Below are positions 36,135 to 46,948 of a DNA stretch of 64,000 nt, in pieces. The stretch's first letter is position 1, and each line of letters begins with the position of its first letter. Origin of the DNA: Pontibacter virosus (GTDB lineage: Bacteria; Bacteroidota; Bacteroidia; Cytophagales; Hymenobacteraceae); the NCBI RefSeq assembly GCF_003096355.1, contig NZ_QEKI01000004.1, forward strand, positions 1 through 64,000, in the 5' to 3' direction. The notes beneath the pieces were generated by a model that had not been told where the DNA came from, did no database searches, and worked only from the letters and a program-made list of their open reading frames with translations. A program made the translations under genes and the position numbers.

Positions 36135-37553
36135 CTATGGATGTGTATTAGTGTGCGAATCCTTATCAGTACCGTGCATAGTGCCATGTGGGTGGTGCTT
36201 CACTTCTGAAGAAGACTTCAGAATTGCCTTCACCTCCGCCATGTTTATTACAGGGAAAAACTTGGCAAACAACAGGAACAGGGTGAAGAACAGACCGATT
36301 GTTCCTACATAGATACCAATGTCGATGATGGTTGGTGAGAACATTGCCCATGAAGAAGGCAGGAAGTCTCTGTGCAGAGAGGTCACGATAATTACGAAAC
36401 GCTCGAACCACATACCAATGTTCACGAAAATGGTGATGATGAAGGTAGCAGTCAGACTTCTTCTGATGCTTCTGAACCAGAATAGCTGCGGTGTAATTAC
36501 GTTACACGTCATCATAGCCCAGTATGCCCACCAGTAAGGACCCGTTGCACGGTTAATGAATGCGTATTGCTCGTATTCCACACCTGAGTACCATGCGATG
36601 AAGAACTCTGTGATATAAGCCACACCTACGATAGAACCTGTCAGGATAATTACCTTGTTCATGGATTCCACGTGCTCCAGCGTGATGTAATCTTCCAGCT
36701 TGAATACTTTACGCGTGATGATCATCAGTGTGAGTACCATCGCGAAACCAGAGAAGATCGCACCTGCCACGAAGTATGGAGGGAAGATAGTCGTGTGCCA
36801 TCCCGGGATAACGGATGTTGCAAAGTCCATGGATACGATCGTGTGTACAGAAAGTACCAGTGGTGTTGCAAGACCAGCAAGAATCAGTGATACAGTCTCG
36901 TAGCGAGACCAGGCTTTGGCGGAACCAGTCCAGCCGAATGAAAGGAAAGAATACGCTCTACGGGCGATTGGGCCGGTTGCTCTGTCGCGGATGGTAGCAA
37001 AGTCAGGAATCAGACCGATGTACCAGAAAACAAGCGAAACAGAGAAGTAAGTAGAGATCGCGAATACGTCCCAAAGTAGTGGCGAGTTAAAGTTAACCCA
37101 AAGCGAACCGAATGTGTTTGGCAATGGAAGTACCCAGTATGCTAACCAAGGACGGCCCATGTGCAGAACCGGGAACATCGCGGCGCAGATTACGGCGAAG
37201 ATCGTCATCGCTTCAGCTGCACGGTTAATAGAGGTTCTCCACTTCTGACGGAACAAAAGAAGGATAGCTGAGATAAGCGTACCGGCGTGACCGATACCTA
37301 CCCACCATACGAAGTTGGTGATATCCCATGCCCAGCCTACAGTTTTGTTAAGCCCCCACTCACCGATACCATACCAAAGGGTACGGTATGTCGAATAGAT
37401 AAAAATAGCAAGGCCCACAAGAGCTACAGCAAGGGCAGCGGCCCAACGTATGTTGGGCTTGGCCTCCACCTGTCTGCAGACATCTTCGGTGATATCGTGG
37501 TATGTTTTACCCCCCGTTACCAGAGGCTCTCTTATCGGAGATACGTGCTGCAT
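36135..37553 (-). CDS. actC: Alternative Complex III subunit ActC (NrfD-like quinol-binding)
   Basis: A membrane protein of 472 residues with about ten helices, the NrfD/PsrC family. It forms the menaquinol oxidation site that feeds electrons to the Fe-S clusters of ActB. Recognisable features are [33 protein letters not shown] and the [14 protein letters not shown] segment. The C-terminal tail is His-rich. It starts about 20 bases after actB ends. Confidence 0.95.
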   Translation of the reverse strand: MQHVSPIREPLVTGGKTYHDITEDVCRQVEAKPNIRWAAALAVALVGLAIFIYSTYRTLWYGIGEWGLNKTVGWAWDITNFVWWVGIGHAGTLISAILLLFRQKWRTSINRAAEAMTIFAVICAAMFPVLHMGRPWLAYWVLPLPNTFGSLWVNFNSPLLWDVFAISTYFSVSLVFWYIGLIPDFATIRDRATGPIARRAYSFLSFGWTGSAKAWSRYETVSLILAGLATPLVLSVHTIVSMDFATSVIPGWHTTIFPPYFVAGAIFSGFAMVLTLMIITRKVFKLEDYITLEHVESMNKVIILTGSIVGVAYITEFFIAWYSGVEYEQYAFINRATGPYWWAYWAMMTCNVITPQLFWFRSIRRSLTATFIITIFVNIGMWFERFVIIVTSLHRDFLPSSWAMFSPTIIDIGIYVGTIGLFFTLFLLFAKFFPVINMAEVKAILKSSSEVKHHPHGTMHGTDKDSHTNTHP

Positions 37554-37573
37554 AGCGCTATCTAGTTTATAAA

Positions 37574-40500
37574 TTAAGCTAAGTTTCTAATTTTTGTCAG
37601 GTATGTCACGTTCGGCTGTACGTTCAGTTCTTCCAGTACGTGGAAGGCACGCTCACCTTTTTCACGGGCTAGCATCTTAGTGATACGGCTTTCCGGATCC
37701 AGCATGTCACCGAAGATGATCGCTTCGGTAGGGCACGACTGCGCACAGGCTGTCACGATCTCACCATCAACTGGTCTTCTGCTTTCACGCTTGGCTTCGA
37801 GTTTGCCCAACTGAATACGCTGTACGCAGAAAGAGCATTTCTCCATCACACCTCGTGAACGAACAGTCACATCTGGGTTCAACACCATCTTACCCAGGTC
37901 GTTGTTCATGTTGAAGTCGAACTTATCGTTGTTTGAATAAGCGAACCAGTTGAAACGACGAACCTTATATGGGCAGTTGTTAGCGCAGTAACGAGTACCA
38001 ACGCAACGGTTATAAGCCATCTGGTTCAGACCTTCTGAGCTGTGCATGGTAGCAGCTACCGGGCACACTGTCTCGCATGGAGCGTGGTTACAGTGCTGGC
38101 ACAACATTGGCTGGAAGATTACACTTGGATTCTCCGCCGGATCTTCCATTGTCTTGTAATCTTTCGCCTCGTGTTCCACGGCGCTGTAGTAACGGTCGAT
38201 ACGCATCCAGTGCATCTCACGACGCATCAGTACTTCTTCCTTGCCTACAACCGGAATGTTGTTTTCAGCCTGGCAGCTTACAGTACAAGCACCGCAACCA
38301 ATGCAGGAGTTCAGGTCAATGACCATACCCCAATGGTGGTTCTTGTACTCATAGTCGTCCCAAAGAGAGATGGCAGCTGGTTTTGCAGGACCTTCGTGCG
38401 TAGCAATGCGCACATACTTCGTTACCTCTTTCGGGTTGGCTTTATAGTTCGCCAATGTGTTTTCTTGTACCACAATACGATCCATAATAGTATGGTGCGT
38501 TTGTGTCTGGGCAATCTCAATCGTAGAACCAGTTTTCTCTAACTGCACAGCTCCTGTGAACAGGATACTATTGTCAGCCACAGTAGCTACCGGGAAGGCA
38601 TTAGCACCACGTCCTTTAGCAGTCGGCATAGAGTCCAGCTCACGGCCATAGCCCATGGCTATACCTACTGTACCTTGTGCCTGTCCTGGCTGAATCAAAG
38701 CTGGAAGCTCCAGTGTCTTGCCATTTGCATAAGTTACTTTCAGTACATTACCTTGTGCAACACCCATCTCTTCTGCCATTTTGCGTGGCATCGTGATATA
38801 GTTATCCCAGGTTGCTTTTGTGATCGGGTCAGCCATTTCCTGCAACCAAGGGTTGTTGGATTCTGAACCTGTACCGATACCTACTTTTTCATACACTACA
38901 GCTTCTACGCTACCACCTGCAACCGCTCTTGGCGCTCTACCTGCCGCGTCTGAAGCAGTCATTGCGCTGGCAGATGCCGGGTTCAGAGCCAGCATGCTGG
39001 TTCCGTTCTCCAATACACCGTCGTGCACAGCTTTCTCCCACTGCGCATCAGTGCCGGCGGCACCTTTTCTCCAGTTATTGCGGATGTAATCGTAGAAAGT
39101 CGTTTTGTTACCGCTCCAGGCTAACAAGCTGTCCTGTGCCTGACGCGTCATAAAGATTGGGCTGATCACTGGCTGTGCCAGGCTCAGGAAGCCTCTCTTC
39201 GGCTCGTAGTCGTTCCAAGACTCCAGGTAGTGGCTGTCTGGTGCTACGTAGTCAACAAGAGCGGCCGTCTCTTCTACTCTATCGGCAAAAGAAACTTTCA
39301 GAGCTACTTTCGCTAGACCAGTTTTAACGCGGTCTGCAAGCGGATGATCATAAACAGGGTTGGCATTGTAGAAGAACACTGCTCCTACGCCACCATTGTT
39401 CATTTCCTCGATCAGACGTAGCATCTGGGCATCATTACCCTGCTTCACCAGGTATGGAGAGGCAGTATCAATGGTCGTGCCTTCTGCGCCGATCGATTTG
39501 TTTATTGCTGTTACAAGCGTTTGTACAGCTGGATCGTTTGAGCCAGACACTACCAGGGCACGGCCGTTGTTGGCGCGCAGGTCTCTGATCGCGTTTTCCA
39601 AAGCCTTCTTGTCAATGTTGGCAGGAGCATTTACGCCCTGACCTGACAGGCCATTGTACAGTGCTGTAACGATTGCCAGTTCTTCGGATGGCTTAATAGG
39701 AACACGTACGTCAGCGTTGGCACCGGTAAGCGACATGATTGTCTCAAACTGGTAGTGACGCGACATATTCGAGTTCTCGGCCGTAATCTTTCTGTTTTGG
39801 ATGTACTGCTTCGCAAATGGAATTGGGGCAACCCATGTTCCCAGAAAGTCAGCGCCAATACCTACAATGATGTTGGCTTTGCTGAAATCGTACCCAGGTA
39901 CAACGCCACCATTGGCACCAATCAGGGCCGAAGCCGAGTTTGGATCGTATGTTACGTGCTCAAAACTGCCAAGTCCCGCGCCAAACTCATTAATCAGTTG
40001 TTTGGTGGATGGGCTGATAACAGTAGAAGAAACGAAAGCTACTTTGCCGTTTACTCTGGCAAGTGCTGCGCGGATTTCGCTGTCAACCTGCTCCCACTTC
40101 GCTTCTTTGCCTTTGATGAGTGGCGTACGAAGTCTGTTATTATCATACAGACTCAGCACAGAAGCCTGCGCCTTAGGGCTTGTACCCATTGGCGTAAGCG
40201 TGGAGCTAGGGTTTGGCTCTACTTTAATCGGACGACCTTCACGTGTCTTAACAAGAATACTGTTGAAGTCACCGTTGTTGAAGTAAGTAGATGCATACCA
40301 GTTCGCCACGCCTGGCTCCACATCCACTGGTTTGTTCAGGTATGGAATTGCCTTTCTTACAGGAGCCTCACAAGAAGCCAATGTAGCGGCAGCCAGACCA
40401 AAGCCTAACAGTTTCAGGAAGTCTCTGCGTGGGGCAGTCATGCCTGCAGACTCCCCTTCACCTTTTGCTTCATTGATTGGCAGGTATTCTGGAAACTCAT

Positions 40501-40576
40501 TATGAGCGTGTTTCGCGAATTCAGGAGTATTTTCAAGCTCCTCTATTCCTTTCCAGTATTTTATTCTGTCTTGCAT
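37574..40576 (-). CDS. actB: Alternative Complex III subunit ActB (Tat, molybdopterin-like plus ferredoxin)
   Basis: A periplasmic Fe-S protein of 1000 residues. A twin-arginine signal ([11 protein letters not shown] near residue 48) is followed by a lipobox-like LASCEAP. The middle is a molybdopterin oxidoreductase-like domain (about 85-700) that in ACIII has lost its cofactor. The C-terminal ferredoxin domain (about 770-1000) carries four Cys clusters: [37 protein letters not shown] and CSFC...CAQSCP. It relays electrons from ActC to ActA. The length matches the fused form found in Bacteroidota. Confidence 0.96.
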   Translation of the reverse strand: MQDRIKYWKGIEELENTPEFAKHAHNEFPEYLPINEAKGEGESAGMTAPRRDFLKLLGFGLAAATLASCEAPVRKAIPYLNKPVDVEPGVANWYASTYFNNGDFNSILVKTREGRPIKVEPNPSSTLTPMGTSPKAQASVLSLYDNNRLRTPLIKGKEAKWEQVDSEIRAALARVNGKVAFVSSTVISPSTKQLINEFGAGLGSFEHVTYDPNSASALIGANGGVVPGYDFSKANIIVGIGADFLGTWVAPIPFAKQYIQNRKITAENSNMSRHYQFETIMSLTGANADVRVPIKPSEELAIVTALYNGLSGQGVNAPANIDKKALENAIRDLRANNGRALVVSGSNDPAVQTLVTAINKSIGAEGTTIDTASPYLVKQGNDAQMLRLIEEMNNGGVGAVFFYNANPVYDHPLADRVKTGLAKVALKVSFADRVEETAALVDYVAPDSHYLESWNDYEPKRGFLSLAQPVISPIFMTRQAQDSLLAWSGNKTTFYDYIRNNWRKGAAGTDAQWEKAVHDGVLENGTSMLALNPASASAMTASDAAGRAPRAVAGGSVEAVVYEKVGIGTGSESNNPWLQEMADPITKATWDNYITMPRKMAEEMGVAQGNVLKVTYANGKTLELPALIQPGQAQGTVGIAMGYGRELDSMPTAKGRGANAFPVATVADNSILFTGAVQLEKTGSTIEIAQTQTHHTIMDRIVVQENTLANYKANPKEVTKYVRIATHEGPAKPAAISLWDDYEYKNHHWGMVIDLNSCIGCGACTVSCQAENNIPVVGKEEVLMRREMHWMRIDRYYSAVEHEAKDYKTMEDPAENPSVIFQPMLCQHCNHAPCETVCPVAATMHSSEGLNQMAYNRCVGTRYCANNCPYKVRRFNWFAYSNNDKFDFNMNNDLGKMVLNPDVTVRSRGVMEKCSFCVQRIQLGKLEAKRESRRPVDGEIVTACAQSCPTEAIIFGDMLDPESRITKMLAREKGERAFHVLEELNVQPNVTYLTKIRNLA

Positions 40577-40614
40577 GTTATATCTAGAAAACTCGAATCC
40601 TTAATTATAACTGA

Positions 40615-41883
40615 TTAGTAGTGACACTTGGAACACTCTGCACCACCATTTGATGACACTGTGAAAGCACTCTTCGTAGTAGACTCGTGCAGTTTCACCA
40701 GGTTGTCATAGTATGCGTTTCCTTCTGTGTTAAGAGGAGTTTCGCGGTGACAGTCGATACACCAGCCCATTGTGAGTGGTGAGTACTGGTACACTACTTC
40801 CATTTCCTGGATAGGACCGTGGCAGGTCTGGCACTCTACGCCACCCACTTGCGTGTGCTGTGCGTGGTTAAAGTAGGCCAGGTCAGGCAGGTTGTGGATA
40901 CGCACCCATTCAATTGGCTTGTTACGCTCAATTGCTTTGTAAATTTTCTGAATTTCAGGGGACTCTGCTTTGATCTGGCTGTGGCAGTTCATACAGATGT
41001 TAGCTGAAGGGATGCTGGCGCTCTTGCTTTCGTATACTGTTGTGTGGCAGTAGTTACAGTCAATCTGATGCTCACCAGCGTGTAGTTTGTGAGAGAAAGC
41101 GATCGGCTGCGTTGGAGCATATCCCTGCTGTATGCCAATACCCATCGCTTTTTCCAGCGTAAGATCTATCAGCACGACCACAAAGATCAGCACAACCAGC
41201 GTACGCACCGCTTTAGACTTGTATATCTTAGAGAAATCGAAACGCTGGTTTACAATTTCAGCATCGTACTCATCCAGTTGCTTGTTTTTGTTCAGGTAGT
41301 TTTTCAGTACCGATGTGATCAAAAGAAGCGTCACTACCAGCACGATCAACACAATAATAAGCACCACCAATACAATATCCAGGTAGCCTCCAACTGCGCC
41401 AACGGCGTCAGTTCCCACATTCGCACCTGGAGCAGCCTCTGTGCCACCTGCAGGACCGGTGGTCTCAGCAGCTGCAGATTCAGCAGACTTGATATACGTT
41501 AGAATAGACACAATCTCATCGTCAGAGAAAGCGAACGATGGCATTGCCTGCTTGTTAAACTGGTTGTAAACGGCAACCGCGTCTTTGTCGCCAGAAGCAA
41601 TCAAAGCCTGCGAATTTTTGATCCAACTGATCAGCCATGGCTGCGTTCTACGCTCATTGATGCCTTTCATACCTGGACCAACCACTACATCGCTTCCCAC
41701 AGAGTGGCAAACCACGCAGTTGTTCTTGTACAGGGACTCGCCTGCACTTACAATACCTGCATCATCTACAGGCAGACTTGCGCCTTGCGCGTACCCTTTG
41801 GTCGACACCCCGAAAGAGGCCGCCAAGGCAAACAAGAAGGCAATCAAGAATTTGGTTTTTGCTCTTTGTATACAGCTAATCAT
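40615..41883 (-). CDS. actA: Alternative Complex III subunit ActA with extra cytochrome c domain
   Basis: A multiheme membrane-anchored cytochrome c of 422 residues. After a signal peptide (to about residue 32) comes a monoheme c domain with CVVCH at 56-60 and MPSFAFSDDEI supplying the likely axial Met. An Ala/Gly-rich linker and two TM helices (about 167-193 and 226-242) lead to the usual pentaheme domain. Its five sites are CNYCH, CMNCH, CQTCH, CIDCH and CSKCH, the last one residue from the C terminus. Six CxxCH sites in one chain exceed the classical five. It is the first gene of the respiratory operon. Confidence 0.94.
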   Translation of the reverse strand: MISCIQRAKTKFLIAFLFALAASFGVSTKGYAQGASLPVDDAGIVSAGESLYKNNCVVCHSVGSDVVVGPGMKGINERRTQPWLISWIKNSQALIASGDKDAVAVYNQFNKQAMPSFAFSDDEIVSILTYIKSAESAAAETTGPAGGTEAAPGANVGTDAVGAVGGYLDIVLVVLIIVLIVLVVTLLLITSVLKNYLNKNKQLDEYDAEIVNQRFDFSKIYKSKAVRTLVVLIFVVVLIDLTLEKAMGIGIQQGYAPTQPIAFSHKLHAGEHQIDCNYCHTTVYESKSASIPSANICMNCHSQIKAESPEIQKIYKAIERNKPIEWVRIHNLPDLAYFNHAQHTQVGGVECQTCHGPIQEMEVVYQYSPLTMGWCIDCHRETPLNTEGNAYYDNLVKLHESTTKSAFTVSSNGGAECSKCHY

Positions 41884-41931
41884 AGCCAGGACGCTTGTGT
41901 TTAGTATAATGGTGAATTTACTTTACGGGCA

Positions 41932-41962
41932 CAAATCTACTACTCGAAACCCATTAATCAAA
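41932..41962 (-). promoter_or_regulatory. Promoter of the act/cox respiratory operon
   Basis: On the minus strand TTTG (41959-41962) and TAGATTTG (41932-41939) are separated by exactly 19 bases, a perfect Bacteroidota consensus. The predicted start is about 45 bases before actA. The rest of 41963-42380 is AT-rich and contains no gene. Confidence 0.8.
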
Positions 41963-42386
41963 TATTATATGGTTATTTTTGCCCCTATGCGACATAACCC
42001 CTTAAGTACAATCACTTACAGACCATTTTCTGCGTTGCTTTAGCAGAATCCACATTTTTATTTAAAATTATTCTAAATAAGCTGAATCTATAGCAATAGT
42101 TTCAGCATAAAATTGTCCAGTTTTTTCTTGCTTTATGCCGAAAGTCAAGCACACCCACTCTTGAACTTATAAATGGCTGACTTTGTTGTCGTTAGCCTTT
42201 ATTTATTTCCGCTGTTAATTTTCATCTGCACGTCCTGCATTTTTGCACTCTTTATTATATATATAGTATAAGCAAGATGCTGAAGCGCCATCGATATCTG
42301 GTGTTATCATTTGCAGCGACACTTCCGGTTCGCGATTGATGGAGGTAACACACTACCCTGCCAAGCATTTTATTTTGAGGCAAGTT

Positions 42387-42417
42387 TTTGTAATACAGAA
42401 TCATTGCCGTATATTTG
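42387..42417 (+). promoter_or_regulatory. Promoter of the rpsF operon
   Basis: TTTG at 42387-42390 and TATATTTG at 42410-42417 are separated by 19 bases, a full consensus match. The predicted start is around 42424, about 24 bases before rpsF. Confidence 0.82.
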
Positions 42418-42447
42418 CACCCTAAAACAAAAAATTCTCATAACCAA

Positions 42448-42816
42448 ATGGAATTAAAAAATTACGAAACGGTCTTCATTCTGACGCCTCTGTTGAACGA
42501 GACGCAGATGCAGGAAACGGTCGAGAAGTTCAGACAGGTGCTTAAGGAAAATAGCGCCGACATTATCCACGAAGAGAACTGGGGTCTGCGTAAGCTTGCT
42601 TACCCAATCCAGAAGAAATCTACTGGTTTCTACCACCTCATCGAGTTTAAGGCTCCATCTACTGTAATTGATGTGCTTGAGCTGGCTTATCGCCGCGACG
42701 AAAAAGTTGTTCGCTTCCTGACAACAGCACTTGATAAGCACGCAGTTGCTTACAACGAGCGCAGAAGAAAAGGTGAATTCAAATCACAGGCTAAAAAAGA
42801 GGAGGTTAAAGCATAA
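42448..42816 (+). CDS. rpsF: 30S ribosomal protein S6
   Basis: A primary 30S protein (bS6) of 122 residues that pairs with bS18 on the platform. The start ATG at 42448 begins [12 protein letters not shown], the normal family N terminus; the longer frame upstream adds residues encoded by the promoter region and is rejected. The C-terminal tail is Lys/Glu-rich. The stop TAA shares its last base with the rpsR start (TAATG). There is no SD before rpsF, as usual for Bacteroidota. Confidence 0.97.
   Translation: MELKNYETVFILTPLLNETQMQETVEKFRQVLKENSADIIHEENWGLRKLAYPIQKKSTGFYHLIEFKAPSTVIDVLELAYRRDEKVVRFLTTALDKHAVAYNERRRKGEFKSQAKKEEVKA
42799..42806 (+). promoter_or_regulatory. SD-like sequence before rpsR
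   Basis: GAGGAGGT lies 9 bases before the rpsR ATG, inside the rpsF C-terminal codons for Glu-Glu-Val. Such a strong anti-SD match is unusual here, where most genes have none. Confidence 0.55.
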
Positions 42817-43067
42817 TGAGCCTAGTTAACGAAAGAGTACACAAGCAAGAAAATCGTCAGAAATACTGCCGCTTCAAAAAGAGCGGTATCAAGTATATCG
42901 ACTATAAGGATGGCAACTTCCTGCTTAAGTTTGTAAACGAGCAGGGCAAGATCCTTCCAAGAAGACTGACAGGCACTAGCCTGAAGTTCCAGCGTAAAGT
43001 TGCTCAGGCCGTTGCCCGCGCACGTCACCTGGCTATCTTACCTTATGTAACTGATTCTTTAAAATAA
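42816..43067 (+). CDS. rpsR: 30S ribosomal protein S18
   Basis: A small-subunit protein (bS18) of 83 residues with the conserved [16 protein letters not shown] start and [29 protein letters not shown] core. In Bacteroidota bS18, together with bS6 and bS21, forms the pocket that hides the 16S anti-SD tail. The start overlaps rpsF by one base. The lack of N-terminal zinc Cys pairs indicates the zinc-independent form. Confidence 0.97.
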   Translation: MSLVNERVHKQENRQKYCRFKKSGIKYIDYKDGNFLLKFVNEQGKILPRRLTGTSLKFQRKVAQAVARARHLAILPYVTDSLK

Positions 43068-43073
43068 GGAGGT
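43066..43073 (+). promoter_or_regulatory. Strong SD sequence before rplI
   Basis: AAGGAGGT is a full-length anti-SD match seven bases before the rplI ATG. It overlaps the rpsR stop codon. It is exceptional among the genes in this window. Confidence 0.65.
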
Positions 43074-43080
43074 AACGAAC

Positions 43081-43524
43081 ATGGAAGTAATACTTAAAGA
43101 TGACGTTAAGAACCTTGGTTACAAGAACGATATCGTTACTGTAAAGCCAGGATATGGCCGTAACTACCTGATCCCACAAGGATTGGCTGTTTTGGCTGAC
43201 AAGACGAACAAGAAAATCGTAGCTGAGAACGTACGTCAGGCTGCTCACAAACTGGAGAAAATCCAGAACGATGCGCAGGAATTGGCAAACAAGATCGGCG
43301 ATATCACGCTGGAAATCCCTGCAAAAGTAGGCGAGACTGGCAAGATCTTCGGTTCTGTTACAACAAACCAGCTTGCTGAAGCCCTTAAGGCTAAAGGTCA
43401 CGATGTAGACCGCAAGCGTATTTCTTTTGATCAGGATGTGAAAACAGCCGGTGAGTACACTGCTACGCTGAACCTGCACAAAGAAGTGAAGCACCAGATC
43501 CGCTTCAATGTAGTAGCTGAGTAA
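43081..43524 (+). CDS. rplI: 50S ribosomal protein L9
   Basis: A bL9 protein of 147 residues. The N-terminal domain has LKDDVKNLGYKNDIVTVKPGYGRNYLIPQG, then a long connecting helix and the C-terminal RNA-binding domain with GKIFGSVTTNQLAEALK. It ends the rpsF-rpsR-rplI operon, the standard order, and a strong terminator follows. Confidence 0.97.
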   Translation: MEVILKDDVKNLGYKNDIVTVKPGYGRNYLIPQGLAVLADKTNKKIVAENVRQAAHKLEKIQNDAQELANKIGDITLEIPAKVGETGKIFGSVTTNQLAEALKAKGHDVDRKRISFDQDVKTAGEYTATLNLHKEVKHQIRFNVVAE

Positions 43525-43546
43525 TTTTAGCCACTACCAAGCATAG

Positions 43547-43582
43547 AAAGCGTCCTGCCCTAAAAGCAGGACGCTTTTTTTA
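43547..43582 (+). terminator. Terminator of the rpsF operon
   Basis: AAAGCGTCCTGC pairs with GCAGGACGCTTT around a 7-base loop, followed by a run of seven T. Confidence 0.92.
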
Positions 43583-43606
43583 TTTGCAGCTTCCGGTTAA
43601 TTTGCG

Positions 43607-43634
43607 CTATACCTATACCTATACCTATACCTAT
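43607..43634. repeat. Tandem CTATAC hexamer array at the GSCFA gene start
   Basis: Four perfect CTATAC units and a partial fifth, which contributes the AT of the ATG start codon at 43633. The array is equal to four overlapping CTATACCT octamers, the same motif scattered through the whole window. It occupies the leader of the following gene. Confidence 0.9.
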
Positions 43635-44613
43635 GTTCCGGACTGAACTTCATATACCCGCCGGTGGCCTCGACCTGAATTTGTCGAGTGGCATTTTGAC
43701 CATTGGCTCCTGTTTCGCTGAAGTCATTGGCCGTAAGCTGCAGGAAAATAAAGCGCAGGTACTGGTAAACCCTTTCGGAACGATCTTTAACCCATTATCC
43801 GTAAACAAGCTACTGCGGGCTTCTCTCGACGACTCAAATCCAATAGCTGACAATCTGGTGCAGCACAACGGCATCTGGTATGCCTACGACCTGCACTCTT
43901 CCCTCTCCTCCCCTTCCCGCGACACGCTGCTGCAACACATCAGGGAGCGACTTGCCTTGACACGAAATGCCTTACAGCAAGCCAACCTACTGATCATTAC
44001 ACTTGGAACGGCGGTGGGCTATCGTTTGCAGAGTTCTAGCGAAGTAGTGGCGAATTGCCATAAATTACCCGCCCGGCAGTTTAGTCGCGAACTATTGCCT
44101 CTGAGCACATTGTTTTCTGACACGAAACAGTGCTTGGAAGAGCTTTGGCAATTCAACCCTTCCTTGCAGGTGTTGTTCACCGTTAGCCCCGTACGCCACA
44201 TCAAGGAGACGATTGAAGTGAACAGCGTCAGCAAATCCATTTTGCGGATGCTTTGCCACGACATCACGACAAGCTCCGAGCAGGCGCACTACTTCCCTGC
44301 CTTCGAGCTTATGATGGACGATCTGCGTGACTACCGCTTCTATGGCCGCGACATGGTGCACCCGACGGAAGTTGCCGAAGATTACATTTGGGATAAATTT
44401 GCCAACGCATACCTGAGCCAGGATTTCAGGGATTTTTTGAAGGTTTGGGAGAAAATGCGCCGCGCCATTGCCCACAGACCTTTCCACCCTGCATCTGAAG
44501 CGCATCAAAGCTTTTTGAAAACCACCCTCCGCCAATTGCAGGACCTTTCCAACATGTATAAATTGGATATTTCAGAAGAAGAAAAGGCCCTGAAGCAACA
44601 GCTTATTACATAA
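43633..44613 (+). CDS. GSCFA domain protein
   Basis: A 326-residue protein of the GSCFA family, named for the motif seen here as IGSCFAEVIG near residue 25. Family members resemble SGNH/GDSL hydrolases: GSCFA carries the candidate nucleophile Ser, NPFGTIFNP is the second block, and VHPTEVAEDYIW near the C terminus has the candidate catalytic His. The substrate is unknown. No signal peptide is seen, so it is probably cytoplasmic. It lies upstream of the DUF255 gene on the same strand. Confidence 0.88.
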   Translation: MFRTELHIPAGGLDLNLSSGILTIGSCFAEVIGRKLQENKAQVLVNPFGTIFNPLSVNKLLRASLDDSNPIADNLVQHNGIWYAYDLHSSLSSPSRDTLLQHIRERLALTRNALQQANLLIITLGTAVGYRLQSSSEVVANCHKLPARQFSRELLPLSTLFSDTKQCLEELWQFNPSLQVLFTVSPVRHIKETIEVNSVSKSILRMLCHDITTSSEQAHYFPAFELMMDDLRDYRFYGRDMVHPTEVAEDYIWDKFANAYLSQDFRDFLKVWEKMRRAIAHRPFHPASEAHQSFLKTTLRQLQDLSNMYKLDISEEEKALKQQLIT

Positions 44614-44734
44614 GCCCGGGTATATGCCTTGTTCTTCATCACTGTTTTGCGTCTACCAATCAGCGGGTCGTTAGCATACTTTTGCCGGCCTTGTCCGTAG
44701 GTATAGAGTTCCAGAAGCCTGCAATACGACGACC

Positions 44735-46801
44735 ATGGCCCAGCATAAGAAAATACCGAACAAACTGATCAATGAAAGTAGCCCTTACCTGCTGCAGCAC
44801 GCCTATAACCCAGTAGCCTGGCACCCTTGGGGTGAAGAAGCGTTGCAGAAGGCAAAGCAGGAAGACAAGCCTATCCTGGTAAGCATTGGGTATGCTGCCT
44901 GCCATTGGTGCCACGTCATGGAGCACCAGTCTTTCGAGAACGAGAAGATTGCCAACGTCATGAACGAGCACTTTATATGCATCAAGGTGGACCGTGAGGA
45001 ACGTCCGGATGTAGATGCCGTGCACATGGACGCTTTGCAGGCCATGGGCGTGCAGGGAGGCTGGCCCCTGAATGTATTCCTGAATTCCGAAGCCAAGCCG
45101 TTTTATGGCGGCACCTATTTCACGCCCCAGCAATGGGTGAAGCTCCTCCTAAACATCGCCGAGGCCTACATAAAAAACCGGCAGAGACTCGACAAGTCAG
45201 CTGAGCAGTTCGTGCAGCACCTCAACCTGAGCGAGCTACAACGATTCGGGCTGCAGCAGAGTCAGACGGAAGTGAACGAAGAAGACTTTGAAGAGCTGTA
45301 CAAGAACTTAGCCAGGCAATTCGACAAAAAGCACGGCGGTTTTGGACCTGCTCCAAAGTTTCCGATGCCCGCCAACCTGATGTTCCTGCTGCGCTATCAC
45401 GCTCACACAGAAAATGCAGCTGCCCTGAAACACATCAATCTTACATTGCACGAGATGGCTTATGGCGGCATCTACGATCAGATCGGCGGTGGATTCGCCC
45501 GCTATTCCGTTGACGAGAAATGGTTGGTGCCCCACTTTGAAAAGATGCTCTATGATAATGGACAGTTGATCAGTGTATACGCCGAAGCCTATTTGCTCAC
45601 CAAGGAGTCGCTCTACAAGGATGTGGTGTACGAAACGATTTCTTTTGCGGAGCGTGAGCTGATGAGCGAAGAAGGTGGCTTTTACTCGTCACTCGATGCA
45701 GACAGCGAAGGTGTGGAGGGAAAGTTCTATGTATTCACCCGCCAGGAACTGCAAGACCTGTTCGGAGCGGAGGAGCCCATCCTCTCTAAATACTACCACG
45801 TAACCACGACCGGTAATTTTGAGCACGGGCAGAACATATTGCACCGCCGCATCAGCGACGCGCATTTTGCCAAAGAAAATGAGCTGGAACTGGAAGTGCT
45901 GGAAGAGATGGTGAAGACCTGGAAAGAGAGGTTGATGGAACTCCGGTCACGGCGAGTTCGCCCCGGACTGGATGACAAGATTCTCTGCTCCTGGAACGCC
46001 ATTATGCTCAAGGGCCTGGCGGATGCTTACTATACCTTTGGCAACAAGCACTTCCTGCACATGGCCATCCGCAATGCAGACTTTATTCTGAAGCATTTGA
46101 AGCAGGACGACAGACTACTCCATAACTATAAAGATGGCAAAGCTTCTATTAACGGATTCCTGGAAGACTATGCTTTGCTGATAAGGGCGCTGATACGGGT
46201 ATATGAAATTACGTTTGACGAAAAATACCTGCAGGAGGCTAAGCAACTGACAGAGTATACCTTAGTCAACTTTTTTGATGACCGGGAGCAGCTGTTTTTC
46301 TTCACTGACCAGAACGCTGAAAAGCTGGTGGCCCGCAAAAAAGAGCTGCTCGATAACGTGATTCCTTCTTCCAACTCAGTGATGGCCACCAACCTATACC
46401 TGCTGGGGCTTTACTTCAACGAAGAGCGTTACCAGCAACTCGCTGATGCAATGCTGGCGCAGGTAAAGGAGCTGGTTGTAAAAGAACCGGGCCACATGGG
46501 CAATTGGGCCAGTCTGTATTTTCACAAACTGCAGCCTACCGCCGAAGTTGCCATTGTGGGACATCAGGCACCTGAGATGCGTTCTGAACTCAGCTCTTTT
46601 TATATCCCCAACATGCTGCTGGCTGGCACAGAAAATCAAAGCGAGCTACCGTTGCTAAAAGATCGCAGCGCCATCAGTGGGAAAACTACCGTGTATGTGT
46701 GCTATAACAGGACCTGCCAGCTACCCGTGCATACTGCCGCGGAAGCGTTGGATCAACTTCAAAACGGTAATAGCGAAAAGTCGAAATTCCCGTCACTGTA
46801 G
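44735..46801 (+). CDS. Thioredoxin-like DUF255 protein (YyaL/SSP411 family)
   Basis: A two-part protein of 688 residues. The N-terminal thioredoxin-fold DUF255 domain has the [14 protein letters not shown] motif with CHWC at about residues 55-58. The C-terminal part (about 200-660) is an alpha/alpha-barrel like N-acylglucosamine epimerases and glycosidases, with [17 protein letters not shown] and [11 protein letters not shown]. The cellular role is not established in bacteria. The length matches the family. It is probably cytoplasmic because no signal peptide is seen. Confidence 0.93.
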   Translation: MAQHKKIPNKLINESSPYLLQHAYNPVAWHPWGEEALQKAKQEDKPILVSIGYAACHWCHVMEHQSFENEKIANVMNEHFICIKVDREERPDVDAVHMDALQAMGVQGGWPLNVFLNSEAKPFYGGTYFTPQQWVKLLLNIAEAYIKNRQRLDKSAEQFVQHLNLSELQRFGLQQSQTEVNEEDFEELYKNLARQFDKKHGGFGPAPKFPMPANLMFLLRYHAHTENAAALKHINLTLHEMAYGGIYDQIGGGFARYSVDEKWLVPHFEKMLYDNGQLISVYAEAYLLTKESLYKDVVYETISFAERELMSEEGGFYSSLDADSEGVEGKFYVFTRQELQDLFGAEEPILSKYYHVTTTGNFEHGQNILHRRISDAHFAKENELELEVLEEMVKTWKERLMELRSRRVRPGLDDKILCSWNAIMLKGLADAYYTFGNKHFLHMAIRNADFILKHLKQDDRLLHNYKDGKASINGFLEDYALLIRALIRVYEITFDEKYLQEAKQLTEYTLVNFFDDREQLFFFTDQNAEKLVARKKELLDNVIPSSNSVMATNLYLLGLYFNEERYQQLADAMLAQVKELVVKEPGHMGNWASLYFHKLQPTAEVAIVGHQAPEMRSELSSFYIPNMLLAGTENQSELPLLKDRSAISGKTTVYVCYNRTCQLPVHTAAEALDQLQNGNSEKSKFPSL

Positions 46802-46948
46802 GTATAGCTATATTTTGCTGAAAGATTAGCAACGTGCTGCTATGGTTCGACATGCAGTCATGCGAAAGGTATAACTATACCTTCCTGAAAGCCTTCGGGA
46901 TTTACATGCTTTTTTGCGACATTTGCAAGACAACCTATACCTGCGCCC

